From: JAXDLK01 sp034666665
GTDB lineage: Bacteria; Desulfobacterota; Binatia; JACPRU01
Assembly (NCBI GenBank): GCA_034666665.1
Contig: JAXDLK010000300.1
Span: 1-48,194 of the forward strand
Direction of reading: 5' to 3'
Length of the DNA: 48,194 bases
Below the pieces are notes generated by a model that saw nothing but the letters and a program-made list of their open reading frames with translations, was not told where the DNA came from and made no database searches. Positions within the stretch are counted from its first letter, which is position 1, and the number at the start of each line of letters is the position of its first letter. Positions 22,809 to 32,654 of this stretch are shown piece by piece. A program made the translations under genes and the position numbers.

Positions 22809-22935
22809 GGGAACGCGCGTCTTCGCCACGGACGCGGTGTTTGTAGCGCTGTCGACTTGCAATGACCCTCGCGGATTCAGCATCCTCGATCCAGCTCGTC
22901 TCCTCCGGACCAACGAGGCGGGCGGCGGAAGAACG

Positions 22936-23520
22936 ATGACGAGCGAGCTGGTTCGCAAGAGCGCCACCGATTTCTTCCGCGGGCTCCTGCGCGATGCCTT
23001 GTCGGAGCAGCGCGTGGAGGCGAGCGAGGACGCCGAGTTCTACCTCGTGAAGCTCCTCGAGGGCTTCATCCGGGCGGACCAGAGCGCCTTCAACCGGCCG
23101 CTCGCGCTCGATTATCTCGAGGCACTCGAGGGGGGACCCCCGGTGCGGTATCGGAAGCTGAAGCACGTCGGCGACACCGCGCTGTTCGTCGCCGGCATCT
23201 TCCTCGAGAGCCTGGAGCGAAAGCTCGTCGGCGCCGACTACTACACCTCACTCGGTGGGCTCGCCTACCATCACCTCGCGACCACGTCAGGCACCCCGCT
23301 CGGCGCTGCCGTGACCGGGCTCTTCACGGAAATGTCGGTCCGCTTCCCCGACTTCGTCCGGGTTCTGTCGCAGATGAGCCTGCAGGAGCTCTTCCGCAGC
23401 GATCAGGACACGCTGCGAATCTACCGCCGCTGGCTTGCGACGCGGGGAGCGCGCGACGCGCAGGTTCTCGTCAAGCGCGGCGTCATCCCGGTTGCCCCGC
23501 GCCGGACGACGCTGCAGTGA
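22936..23520 (+). CDS. Uncharacterised 194-residue protein
   Basis: Starts at ATG 22936 with a purine-rich GGCGGAAGAA ahead; the open frame reaches 22837 but without a better start. The protein is helix-rich and soluble, with no signal peptide. Recognisable features are a FRGLLRDAL/EDAEFYLVKLLEGFI N-terminal half and a GLAYHHLATTSGTPLGAA segment with adjacent histidines. I recall proteins of this look as conserved hypotheticals in deltaproteobacterial genomes but cannot name a family. It lies 127 bases after the flippase-like gene on the same strand and is convergent with the methyltransferase. No function assigned. Confidence 0.75.
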   Translation: MTSELVRKSATDFFRGLLRDALSEQRVEASEDAEFYLVKLLEGFIRADQSAFNRPLALDYLEALEGGPPVRYRKLKHVGDTALFVAGIFLESLERKLVGADYYTSLGGLAYHHLATTSGTPLGAAVTGLFTEMSVRFPDFVRVLSQMSLQELFRSDQDTLRIYRRWLATRGARDAQVLVKRGVIPVAPRRTTLQ

Positions 23521-23534
23521 GCGCAGACCGCGAC

Positions 23535-24185
23535 TCAGGCGCTCGCCGCGGCGTTCTTGCCGGGCTTGGTGGCGATCACGATCGTGAAGATCGACCGACC
23601 GTGAGTCTTGAACCTTCGCTCGACCTGTAGCGGAACCCCGTTCACGAGGTCCTCGAAGCGGAGGGTCGTGCGCCAACCGAGTTTTCGCGTCACAGGGTCG
23701 AGGAGGTCGACGAACGGAGCCACCCAGGGTCTTGGACTTCGGAAGTGATTGATCACCACCAGGGTGCCGCCGGGCTTGCACACGCGGTGCATCTCTCGCA
23801 TCAGCGCGGCGGGATCGGGCACCACGCTGACGACGTGGAACGCGGTGATGTAGTCGAAATGCTCGTCGGGGAAAGACATGTGCAGCGCGTCCATCTGCTG
23901 GAGACGGACGTGGCGCCAACCGCTGCGGGCGATCTTCTGCTGCGCTTGCTCGAGCATCTCGGGGGCGAGGTCGATACCGATCACCTCCGCTTGCTGAGGG
24001 TAAGCGGACAGCGACAACCCGGTGCCGACACCGACTTCGAGCACCCGCGCACCCGGCAGGATTCTCAGACTGCGGATCGTCGATTCGATGCGGGGGAAGA
24101 AGAAACGCGTGAAAATCCGGTCGTAGAGGTGCGAGAACTCGTAGTAGATCTTGCTCTCGTGCGGTTGGGTCCCGGCAACCGCCAT
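23535..24185 (-). CDS. Class I SAM-dependent methyltransferase (UbiE/PmtA-like)
   Basis: A 216-residue methyltransferase. Motif I is VLEVGVGTGLSL, followed by IGIDLAPEMLEQA (acidic ribose-binding residue), the HVRLQQMDALHMSFPDEHFD post-motif and AFHVVSVVPDPAALMREMHRV. The N-terminal segment SKIYYEFSHLYDRIFTRFF is typical of the UbiE and bacterial phosphatidylethanolamine N-methyltransferase (PmtA) group. It could therefore act on a quinone precursor or on phosphatidylethanolamine; I lean to the phospholipid enzyme but cannot prove it. The ATG at 24185 is supported by a perfect AGGAGG ahead of it, rather than the upstream frame start at 24233. Confidence 0.85.
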   Translation of the reverse strand: MAVAGTQPHESKIYYEFSHLYDRIFTRFFFPRIESTIRSLRILPGARVLEVGVGTGLSLSAYPQQAEVIGIDLAPEMLEQAQQKIARSGWRHVRLQQMDALHMSFPDEHFDYITAFHVVSVVPDPAALMREMHRVCKPGGTLVVINHFRSPRPWVAPFVDLLDPVTRKLGWRTTLRFEDLVNGVPLQVERRFKTHGRSIFTIVIATKPGKNAAASA

Positions 24186-24282
24186 GATGAACCTCCTCCC
24201 TCGGGAGGTCGCGTCAGATCCGCCGCCCCCCAACCCTCCGAGATGCGTTGTTTTCGCTTCGACCGATCGCCGTCGGCTGACG

Positions 24283-24474
24283 TCAGGCCGCTGTCGTACC
24301 GTGGATCTGGCGCTTGAACGATGCGACGTCGCGACGACGGAAGCGCCACTGCCGCCCCGTCTTAAACGCGGGGAGGATGCTCTTCCGCGCGAATTCGTTC
24401 ACCGTGTCGGGGCTGAGGTCGAGGAGCCGCGCAACATCTTTGCTGTTGAGCAGCACGTCTTCCTTCTCGGCCAT
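24283..24474 (-). CDS. Small helix-turn-helix DNA-binding protein (excisionase/MerR-like)
   Basis: A 63-residue protein of the HTH_17/'excisionase family' type, MAEKEDVLLNSKDVARLLDL at the N-terminus. Recognition elements are SKDVARLLDLSPDTVNEF, then a wing segment ILPAFKTGRQWRFRRRDVASF, the usual L-P-A-x-K-x-G-R-x-W-R-F signature. Such small proteins bind DNA, often as transcription factors in plain chromosomal settings; the excisionase name comes from similarity only. No integrase or att-like repeats are nearby. The ATG at 24474 is preferred to a TTG 33 bases upstream. It lies between secF and the methyltransferase, on the same strand, with its own promoter-like sequence. Confidence 0.85.
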   Translation of the reverse strand: MAEKEDVLLNSKDVARLLDLSPDTVNEFARKSILPAFKTGRQWRFRRRDVASFKRQIHGTTAA

Positions 24475-24513
24475 GACGCGATCCCGGCGCAGCCCGTTCT
24501 GGAACAAGGGCGT

Positions 24514-24542
24514 AACCTAACAGCGCCTCCCCGAATCGTCAA
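24514..24542 (-). promoter_or_regulatory. Possible promoter of the helix-turn-helix gene
   Basis: The minus strand has TTGACG (24537-24542, 5 of 6) and TAGGTT (24514-24519) with a 17-base spacer in the 113-base gap after secF. The predicted start near 24507 leaves about 33 bases of leader. It suggests the small regulator, and perhaps the methyltransferase after it, is transcribed apart from the sec operon. Confidence 0.35.
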
Positions 24543-24587
24543 GGAAGCCGACGCTCCTTTTGCGCGTGGAACCGGCCCAGAACGGCG

Positions 24588-25529
24588 TTACGGGCGGGCC
24601 GCTTTGGTCTTTGCCGCCGCTTTGGCCGGCACCGCGGGCTTGCCCCGGATGTAGAGGACGATCGGACTGGCGATGAAGATCGACGAATACGTCCCGAAGG
24701 TGAATCCGACCAGCAATGCGAAGGCGAAACCGTGAATCACCTCGCCACCGAGCACGTAGAGAGCGAAAACCACCACGAGGACGGTTCCGGTGGTCAAGAT
24801 CGTACGGCTGAGCGTCTCGTTGATGCTGCGGTTGATGAGCGATGCCAGCGGCTCGCGCCGGTTCTTTCTCATGTTCTCGCGGATGCGATCGGAGACGATG
24901 ACGGTGTCGTTCACCGAAAATCCGACGATCGTCAGAAGAGCTGCCACGATCGTGAGATCGAACTCGTACTGCATGAGCGTCAGGGCTCCGACCGTGATGC
25001 CGACGTCGTGGAACAGCGCTACCGCGGCACCGATGCCGAAGCGCAGTTCGAAGCGAAGCCAGATGTACGCGCCCATCATCACGGTCGCCGCGAGCACGGC
25101 GAAGACGGCGCGCTGCCGCAGGTCCTTTCCGACCCGAGGCCCGACGCTTTCCACGCGCAGGATCTCGAATCCGGCCTTGCCCCCGAAGGCCTTCTGCAAG
25201 GCAGCTTTGATGCGATCGGTCAGCCCCGTCTTCAGCTGAGGGTCGGATTGGGCGAGGCGAATCAGGAACTCGTTCGAGCTGCCGCCGAAATCTTGAACTG
25301 TGAAATCCTCGTCCGACAGCGGATCCAAGACTGCGCGAATGTCCGAGATCTGCACCTTTTCCTGGAAGCGGACATGCACCATCGTCCCGCCCTCGAAGTC
25401 GATCCCGTACCGGGGACCGCGAATCACCAGAGCGAGCAGCGCGATCAGGACGACCCCAGACGATGCGGCCATCGCATAAGGAAACTGCTTGACGAAATCG
25501 AACTTCGTATCGGGAGGGATCAGCTGCAT
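24588..25529 (-). CDS. secF: Protein translocase subunit SecF
   Basis: A 313-residue SecF: six transmembrane helices and a periplasmic P4 domain, forming with SecD the proton-driven pump that helps late stages of Sec export. Visible hallmarks are YGIDFEGGTMVHVRF near the N-terminus (the family's D-F-x-G-G), ESVGPRVGKDLRQRA and the conserved TIVGFSVNDTVIVSDRIREN. The C-terminus ends in an Ala/Lys-rich tail (VPAKAAAKTKAARP). ATG 25529 with GAGGA upstream is used; the longer frame runs into secD. It lies 17 bases after secD in the queA-tgt-yajC-secD-secF operon. Confidence 0.96.
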   Translation of the reverse strand: MQLIPPDTKFDFVKQFPYAMAASSGVVLIALLALVIRGPRYGIDFEGGTMVHVRFQEKVQISDIRAVLDPLSDEDFTVQDFGGSSNEFLIRLAQSDPQLKTGLTDRIKAALQKAFGGKAGFEILRVESVGPRVGKDLRQRAVFAVLAATVMMGAYIWLRFELRFGIGAAVALFHDVGITVGALTLMQYEFDLTIVAALLTIVGFSVNDTVIVSDRIRENMRKNRREPLASLINRSINETLSRTILTTGTVLVVVFALYVLGGEVIHGFAFALLVGFTFGTYSSIFIASPIVLYIRGKPAVPAKAAAKTKAARP

Positions 25530-25546
25530 CGGCGACGTTCCTCGAG

Positions 25547-27205
25547 TCAGACGCTGATGGTGCGCGCGTTCTGCACCTGGAACCGGTATTCGTAGTAGGC
25601 GCGCGTGCAGAACACCGCGCTGAAGAGGGTGGTGACGATACCGATGCAAAGGGTCACGGCGAACCCTCGTACCGGCCCCGAGCCGAACTGAAAGAGGATC
25701 AGCCCGGAGAGAAACGTCGTCACGTGCGAGTCGAGAATCGCCGGCAGCGCGCGTTCGTACCCGGCGTCGACGGCCGCGCGCGGCGTCTTCCCGAGACGCA
25801 GCTCCTCACGGATGCGCTCGTTGATCAACACGTTGGCATCGACCGCCATGCCGAGCGTGAGCACGACGCCGGCGATCCCAGGGAGCGTGAGCGTGGCGCC
25901 GAACGCCGCCAGGCATCCGAGCAGGTAGAGGACGTACAGAACGAGGGCCGCGTCCGCCACCAGACCGGCGCCACGGTAGTAGACCAGCATCAGCATCACG
26001 ACCAGCAAAGCTCCGACGGCGAACGAGAGCGTGCCTTCGCGAATCGAGTCCCGACCGAGAGACGGTCCGACGGTGCGCTCCTCGGCGATCGTCACGGGTG
26101 CCGGCAAGGCACCGGCGCGGAGCACGATCGACAGGTCGCGCGCTTCCCGGAGATCGAACGTGCCGGTGATCACCGCGCGTCCACCGCCGATCCGTTCCTG
26201 GATCCGCGGCGCCGAGTAGACGGTGTTGTCGAGCACGACCGCGAGCTGACGGCCGACGTTTCTCCCGGTGATGTCCTCGAACACGCGCCCGCCGTACGGG
26301 TTGAAATCCATCTCGACCAGGTAATTCCCGGGGACGTTCGTGTCCGGCCGCGGTCGCGCGTCGCTGATGACGTCGCCCGTCATCAGCGTCTTCTTCTCGA
26401 CGAGGTAAGCCTGGGGTCGACTTCTGCCCGTGAGTGGATCCCCCTCGCGGCCACAGAGCACCTGCAGGCCGCCTCCGACTCCGTCGTTGATCTGCGCGAC
26501 ACGGCGACCGCGCTCCGGCTCCGCCAGCCTGCAGGGATCCTGGTTCCCGAGGACGCTCTGGACGCTCTTGCTCTCGGCGAGCAGCTTGAACTCGAGGACG
26601 GCCGTCTTGCCGATGATCGACTTCGCACGCTCGGGATCGGTCTCGCCCGGCATCTGCACGATGATCGAATCCACGCCACCGCGCTGGATCGAAGGCTCGG
26701 AGAGCCCCAACTGATCGACGCGATTGCGAATCGTCTCGATCGACTGCTCGACGGCGAACTCCTTGAGCCGCGCGACCTCCCGGTTGGATACGGTGAAGAT
26801 CACCTGGTTCGCAGAGCCGCCGTCGGCGGCCCGCTCGAGCGTCGGGAACCGTTCCTTCACCAGCTGGGTGACGCCCTGGATGCTCGCCCCCTCGGGGACC
26901 CTGACGGAAATCTTTCGCGACCCTTCGCGGGCCACGGCCGCAAACGGCGTCTTCTGCGTTTGCATCTCGCGCTTGAGGTCCTCGGCCATGCGCTCGACGC
27001 TGAACTCGACCGCCTTCTCGACCTCGACCTGGAGGACGAGATGCATCCCCCCCTGCAGATCCAGACCGAGCCGGATCTCGCGCGTCGGCAGGAACGCCGA
27101 CCACCAGCTCGGCAGCGGCCGGACGAGCGTGGGGACGAGGTAGACGATCGCAGCGACCGTCGCAGCGGCGATCACCAGCACCCGATAGAGAAGCTTTCGG
27201 TTCAT
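25547..27205 (-). CDS. secD: Protein translocase subunit SecD
   Basis: A 552-residue SecD. The N-terminal helix (RVLVIAAATVAAIVYLVPTL) is followed by GLDLQGGMHLVLQV, the conserved D-L-x-G-G element. The periplasmic P1 domain covers about residues 60-360 and includes NRVDQLGLSEPSIQRGG. Five further helices carry the family motif GIAGVVLTLGMAVDANVLINERIREE. It works with SecF and YajC as the SecDF-YajC complex in the inner membrane, using the proton gradient to pull proteins out of SecYEG. Length is slightly below the E. coli 615 residues, as in many bacteria. Gene order with yajC and secF is the standard one. Confidence 0.97.
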   Translation of the reverse strand: MNRKLLYRVLVIAAATVAAIVYLVPTLVRPLPSWWSAFLPTREIRLGLDLQGGMHLVLQVEVEKAVEFSVERMAEDLKREMQTQKTPFAAVAREGSRKISVRVPEGASIQGVTQLVKERFPTLERAADGGSANQVIFTVSNREVARLKEFAVEQSIETIRNRVDQLGLSEPSIQRGGVDSIIVQMPGETDPERAKSIIGKTAVLEFKLLAESKSVQSVLGNQDPCRLAEPERGRRVAQINDGVGGGLQVLCGREGDPLTGRSRPQAYLVEKKTLMTGDVISDARPRPDTNVPGNYLVEMDFNPYGGRVFEDITGRNVGRQLAVVLDNTVYSAPRIQERIGGGRAVITGTFDLREARDLSIVLRAGALPAPVTIAEERTVGPSLGRDSIREGTLSFAVGALLVVMLMLVYYRGAGLVADAALVLYVLYLLGCLAAFGATLTLPGIAGVVLTLGMAVDANVLINERIREELRLGKTPRAAVDAGYERALPAILDSHVTTFLSGLILFQFGSGPVRGFAVTLCIGIVTTLFSAVFCTRAYYEYRFQVQNARTISV

Positions 27206-27218
27206 CGGAGGACTCCGG

Positions 27219-27532
27219 TCACTCTTCCTTCCCGACTTTCGCAGCCAGGAACTCGACGGCGCGCCGCTCCATCTTCACGCGAACGTTCGGAGCCACTTCG
27301 ACCCAGACGACCGGGCCCTTCAGGTCGACGACGCGGCCGTAGAGACCGCTCACCGTCACCACCTCGTCGTTCTTCTTCAGATTGTCCCGGAGCTGAGCCT
27401 TCTCCTGCTCCTTCTTCTGCTGCGGGCGCATCACCAGAAAGTAGAAGATCGCGAAGATCACCCCCATGATGACGAAGGGGCCGATCGGCGACGGACCCTC
27501 CGCGCCGCCCATCTGAGCAAGGACGAGATCGT

Positions 27533-27536
<4 letters not shown>
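27219..27536 (-). CDS. yajC: Preprotein translocase accessory subunit YajC
   Basis: A 105-residue YajC with one N-terminal transmembrane helix (FVIMGVIFAIFYFLVMRPQQKKEQE), the charged MRPQQKK segment right after it being diagnostic. The C-terminal soluble part has the usual VVTVSGLYGRVVDLKGPVVWVE pattern. It associates with SecDF in the inner membrane. Its ATG overlaps the tgt stop by 4 bases (ATGA) and secD follows after 13 bases. Confidence 0.95.
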
Positions 27537-28668
<1,132 letters not shown>

Positions 28669-28672
<4 letters not shown>

Positions 28673-29736
28673 AGGACGAGCATCGCGTCACCGTAACTGT
28701 AGAAGCGGTAGCCTTGGCGGATCCCCTCGCGGTACGCCGCGAGCAACGGCGCGGTTCCGGCGAAGGCGGCGACCAGCTCGAGCAGCGTGGTGCCCGGCAG
28801 GTGAAAGTTCGTGACCAGGCCTCCGATCACGCGAAACCGATATCCTGCCCGGATGACGAGCGACACGCGTCGCGTTCCCGCCGCCAGGTCTCGACCATCG
28901 AACGAGCCCTCCAGCGCTCTCACGACCGTGGTGCCGACGGCGACGACGCGCCGGCGTTCCCGGAGCGCGCGGTTCACGGCCGCCGCCGTCTCGCCCGGGA
29001 CGTCCACCGTCTCGCTCGAGAGCTCCGCCGGTGCGCCCTTCCCGTGCGGAAGAAAGGTAGCCGCCCCTACGTGGAGCGTCAGGCTCGCGACCTCGATCCC
29101 GCCGGCGGCAAGTCTCTCGAAGGTCTCGGCGGTGAAATGCAACCCGGCCGTCGGCGCCGCCACCGAGCCCGGCACGCGCGCATAGATCGTCTGGTATCGC
29201 TCTCTGTCCGCCGGCGTGGGTCGCCGCCGGATGTACGGTGGCAGTGGGATCTCCCCGGCCGCATCGAGGCATTCGACGACCGGCCGCGAGGATTCGAGTC
29301 GCACCGTGCGGACTCGATCCGTCCCCGGTGCGTCGAGCCACTGCGCGTGGAGGCCACCCGCGAGCTCCGCCTGTTCACCGATCCGCAGGCGGCGCCCGGG
29401 CCGCGCGAGGCACGACCACACCTCGAACCCGGTGCCGGAGGACAGTCGCTCGAGGAGGAGGACCTCGATCTCCCCTCCTCCGGCACGCGTGCCACGGAGC
29501 CGCGCCGGGATCACTCGACTGTCGTTTCGCACCAGGAGGTCCCCTGAGCGGAGGCGCTGCGGCAGGTTCTCGAAGCGGTCGTGCCGCGGTTCGGCGAGCG
29601 ACCTGTCGAGAACCATCAGGCGCGACTCGCAGCGTCGAGCCGCGGGGAACTGCGCGATCAGGTCGGGCGGCAGGTCGTACGTCGGGGCGCCGTGCTCGAC
29701 CGTCAGAGCGGTGGTGTCGGCAGCTCTTCCGCTCAA
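28669..29736 (-). CDS. queA: S-adenosylmethionine:tRNA ribosyltransferase-isomerase
   Basis: A 355-residue QueA, which transfers and isomerises the ribose of SAM onto preQ1-tRNA to give epoxyqueuosine. Family segments are YDLPPDLIAQFPAARRCESR near the start, LRSGDLLVRNDSRVIPARL, ARVPGSVAAPTAGLHFT and the C-terminal TNFHLPGTTLLELVAAFAG. The frame is open upstream to 30057, but that portion is the shadow of the DNA glycosylase gene. The likely start is TTG at 29736, which overlaps the upstream stop (TTGA), matching the coupling style of this operon; it puts the first conserved motif about 20 residues in. The rare start codon makes this the least certain boundary of the operon. Confidence 0.93.
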
Positions 29737-30500
29737 CTCCGGTCCCGCGGCGGGGGCAGCGGCAAGCCGATCTCGCTCATCACCTGCTGGATGTCCTGCC
29801 ACACGAGCTTCTTGTCCGCCGGGTTCCGCAGCAAGTACGAGGGATGAAAGGTCGGCATCAGCTTCACGTCGCGAAACGTATGCCAGGTCCCCCGAAGCTT
29901 CGTGATCGGCGTCTTCGTCTGTAGCAGCGTCTGTGCCGCGAACTTGCCGAGCGCGACGATCACCCGCGGACGGATGCTCTCGATCTGTCGGAGGAGGAAC
30001 GGCTCGCAGGCGGCGATCTCGTCGGGCTCGGGATTGCGGTTCTGCGGCGGACGGCATTTGACGACGTTGGCGATGTAGACGTCCGCGCGCTCGAGACCCA
30101 TGCCCTTGGTGATGATGTCGGTCAGGACCTGTCCGGCGCGGCCGACGAAGGGAAGACCTTGGCGGTCCTCCTCCTCACCGGGTCCCTCGCCGACGAACAT
30201 CACCTGCGCATTGGCGTTCCCGGTGCCGAAGACGATCTGACGACGTCCCGCGGACAGTCGGCATCGCCGGCAATCGCCGAGGTCGACGCGAACGTCTTCG
30301 AGACTCGGCACCGTGTCGCTCGCCGCGGCCAGTCGAGCATCCGGCGGTGCCGGCGCCACTGGAGTCACGATCCTCGCCCGCGGGACCGCATCGAGACCTC
30401 CTTCGGCCAGGTCGCTCACCCAGCTCCGCAGCGCACGCACCGCGCGCAGGCACTCGGCTTGTGGGGGGGGACCCCCGGGTGTACCTTGGTGTTCCGCCAT
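29733..30500 (-). CDS. Uracil-DNA glycosylase, family 4 (iron-sulfur)
   Basis: A 255-residue type-4 uracil-DNA glycosylase that removes uracil from DNA in base-excision repair. Four cluster cysteines are visible: C77 and C80 (DCRRC), C149 (VVKCRPP) and C165 (AACEPF). Active-site motifs are GEGPGEEEDRQGLPFVGRAG and the C-terminal HPSYLLR. About 70 N-terminal residues form a weakly conserved Pro/Ala-rich extension, common in this family. It is the first gene of the queA-tgt-sec operon. Its ATG directly abuts the ATG of the divergent phospholipase gene, so its promoter must lie inside that gene. A run of eight C residues occurs in codons about 10-13. Confidence 0.94.
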   Translation of the reverse strand: MAEHQGTPGGPPPQAECLRAVRALRSWVSDLAEGGLDAVPRARIVTPVAPAPPDARLAAASDTVPSLEDVRVDLGDCRRCRLSAGRRQIVFGTGNANAQVMFVGEGPGEEEDRQGLPFVGRAGQVLTDIITKGMGLERADVYIANVVKCRPPQNRNPEPDEIAACEPFLLRQIESIRPRVIVALGKFAAQTLLQTKTPITKLRGTWHTFRDVKLMPTFHPSYLLRNPADKKLVWQDIQQVMSEIGLPLPPPRDRS

Positions 30501-31433
30501 ATGAACGTCTTCGTGGCGACCGCTCTGCTGCTCCTCGCGTTACCCGGCTGTGCGTGGGCGTGGGGGCCGGTGACGCACCTCTGGCACGGCGCCGAAGTGC
30601 TCTCGGACCTTACCAACGTGGGGAGAGGCCTTCAACAACTGCTCGGCCAGTGCCGCTGGGCATATCTCTATGGATGCGTGGCCGCCGACATCGTCCAGGC
30701 CAAGCGCTTCACGGAGTCGGTGTACACTCATTGCCACAGCTGGCGGATCGGCTGGCGGCTCCTCGAGGGCGCGCGGGGTGACGAGGAGCGAGCGTTCGGC
30801 TGGGGATACCTCTCGCACCTCGCGGCCGACGTGTACTCGCACAACGATTTCGTGCCCGAGCATCTCGTCACGAGCTTTCCCAGCCTGACTCGGCGCCACA
30901 TCTATTGGGAAGCGCGGTTCGACGCGCAGTTCGGCACCGTCGAGCGGCGACTGCTCGAAGAGGTGCTGTCGCGCCGCAGTCGTGCGGGGGAGCGCCTCAT
31001 CGAGCGCACCGTCGGTCGTACGCTGCTCCCCTTCCGCGCGAACAAGCGGATCTTCGACTCCTACGTTTCACTGCAGCACCTCGACCGCTGGCAGGACGTG
31101 CTCCGGCGCGTGACGGCACGGTCCCGCTTCGGTCTGCCCGCCGATGAGATCGAGCGCTACAACCGCTCGTGCGTGGCGGCGATCCGCGACCTGTTGGTCC
31201 ACGGGGAGAAAGCTCGCGTCGTGCGGCACGACCCGAACGGTCACGAGATGCTGCGCCGAGCGAAAGAGGTGCGGCGGAAGCTCTGGACCCTGCGGCGGCT
31301 CGGCGTGTCGCCCACGGCTCTCAAGCGGCAGCTGAACGAGATGCTCGAGCGGCCGGACCTCGAAGCACCGGTGCCGGAGGTCCCGCGGGCGAGGCCGTCA
31401 CGCGCGGCCGCGCACACGCGACGCGACGCCTGA
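30501..31433 (+). CDS. Secreted zinc-dependent phospholipase C-like protein
   Basis: A 310-residue protein of the Zn_dep_PLPC (PF00882-like) family. The N-terminal 20 residues (MNVFVATALLLLALPGCAWA) are a signal peptide. Cleavage after AWA would leave Trp21 as the first mature residue, as in Bacillus cereus phospholipase C where the N-terminal Trp binds zinc. Further probable metal ligands are H26 (WGPVTHLWHG), the aspartate in YGCVAADI, HCHSW and the GYLSHLAADVYSHND motif. LPGC could alternatively be read as a poor lipobox. The C-terminal 100 residues are basic and helical, beyond the usual domain. The last 36 bases overlap the convergent coaBC gene. Substrate unproven. Confidence 0.85.
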   Translation: MNVFVATALLLLALPGCAWAWGPVTHLWHGAEVLSDLTNVGRGLQQLLGQCRWAYLYGCVAADIVQAKRFTESVYTHCHSWRIGWRLLEGARGDEERAFGWGYLSHLAADVYSHNDFVPEHLVTSFPSLTRRHIYWEARFDAQFGTVERRLLEEVLSRRSRAGERLIERTVGRTLLPFRANKRIFDSYVSLQHLDRWQDVLRRVTARSRFGLPADEIERYNRSCVAAIRDLLVHGEKARVVRHDPNGHEMLRRAKEVRRKLWTLRRLGVSPTALKRQLNEMLERPDLEAPVPEVPRARPSRAAAHTRRDA

Positions 31434-32651
31434 AGGCCCGTGTTTCGCGCGCGCCGCCCGGGTCGCGGCGACCTCCGTCATCAGCCGATCCGCCACCGCA
31501 TCCTTGGCCATCAGCGGCCACTCGTCGACGGTACCGCCGGCAGCGATCAGCCACACGCGGTTCGTCTCGACGTCGAATCCGGCATCTGCTTGACTGACGT
31601 CGTTCACCACCAGCAGATCGAGCTTCTTCTCGCGGAGCTTCGTCCGCGCATGCGTCAGCGCGTTTTCCGTCTCCGCAGCGAAGCCGACGAGCATGCGCTC
31701 GGGCCGCGATCGGCGGCCGACCTCCCGCAGGATGTCCTCCGTCGGCTCGAGCTCGAGCGACAGCGTCGCCATCTTCTTCTTGATCTTCTGCGCCGCGGGG
31801 CGGGCGGCGCGATAGTCCGCGACCGCGGCCGCCATCACCAGCACCGTCGACCAGGGCTCGTGCGTGAGCACGGCGGAGCGCATCTCCGCCGCCGTCGTCA
31901 CGGCGATCCGCCTCACTCCCTGCGGGGCTTCGAGCGCGGTCGGCCCGCTCACGAGGATCACCTCGGCACCCCGGCGCCGCGCCGCGGCGGCGATCGCGTA
32001 GCCCATCCTCCCGGAAGATCGGTTGGACAGGTAGCGGACGGGATCGATCGGCTCACGCGTGGGCCCGGCGGTGACGAGGACGTGCTCGCCCGTCAGATCC
32101 TGCGGGGCGAGGGCGCCACCGACCGCTGCGACGATCGACGTGTCCGCAGCCAGCCGCCCGGCGCCTTCCCAGCCGCACGCGAGAAACCCCACGTCCGGAG
32201 GCACGATGCGCATTCCCAGCTCCGCGAGTCGCCGCAGGTTCTCCTGGGTGATGCGGTTCTCCAGCATGTTCACGTTCATCGCCGGGGCGAGCACGACCGG
32301 CGCCCGCGTCGCGAGCGCGACCGTGGTCAGAAGGTCGTCGGCGATCCCGTGCGCGACCTTGGCGATCACGTTCGCGGTCGCAGGCGCGATCAGCAGGACG
32401 TCCGCGGAATCGGCGAGGCGGATGTGGCCGATCTGGGACTCCTGACCGAGATCGAAGAGGTCCGTCGCGACCGGATGTCCCGACAATGCTTGTAGCGTCA
32501 GCGGGGTGACGAACTCCCGCGCGGCCTGCGTCATGACCACGTGAACGTTGGCCTCTGCCTTCACCAGCGTACGCACGAGCTCCGCCGCCTTGTAGCAGGC
32601 GATCCCGCCCGAAAGTCCGAGAACGATCGTCTTGCCCTGAAGGTTCGACAC
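31398..32651 (-). CDS. coaBC: Bifunctional phosphopantothenoylcysteine decarboxylase/synthetase
   Basis: A 417-residue CoaBC (Dfp) carrying two steps of CoA synthesis. The N-terminal flavin-dependent CoaC part begins IVLGLSGGIACYKAAEL, with catalytic His in SQIGHIRLAD, the PAMN motif (LAPAMNVNML) and the active-site Cys in GFLACGWEGAGRL. The C-terminal CoaB part has VTAGPTREPIDPVRYLSNRS, AAVADYR, the KIKKK lysine segment and LLVVNDVS. It starts at GTG with GGAGG ahead, lying in the last codons of the upstream flippase-like gene, so the two are coupled. The basic tail after residue 395 is longer than usual and overlaps the phospholipase gene end. Confidence 0.96.
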   Translation of the reverse strand: MSNLQGKTIVLGLSGGIACYKAAELVRTLVKAEANVHVVMTQAAREFVTPLTLQALSGHPVATDLFDLGQESQIGHIRLADSADVLLIAPATANVIAKVAHGIADDLLTTVALATRAPVVLAPAMNVNMLENRITQENLRRLAELGMRIVPPDVGFLACGWEGAGRLAADTSIVAAVGGALAPQDLTGEHVLVTAGPTREPIDPVRYLSNRSSGRMGYAIAAAARRRGAEVILVSGPTALEAPQGVRRIAVTTAAEMRSAVLTHEPWSTVLVMAAAVADYRAARPAAQKIKKKMATLSLELEPTEDILREVGRRSRPERMLVGFAAETENALTHARTKLREKKLDLLVVNDVSQADAGFDVETNRVWLIAAGGTVDEWPLMAKDAVADRLMTEVAATRAARAKHGPSGVASRVRGRA

Positions 32652-32654
32652 CCG

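Noticed and set aside
24274..24290. Palindrome around TGACGTCA as an operator for the helix-turn-helix gene
   Set aside because: It overlaps the 3' end of the coding region, carries an unpaired G and is not near the predicted promoter.
24283..24474. Excisionase of a mobile element
   Set aside because: Only the family name suggests this. No integrase, att repeats or foreign genes are present; neighbours are core genes.
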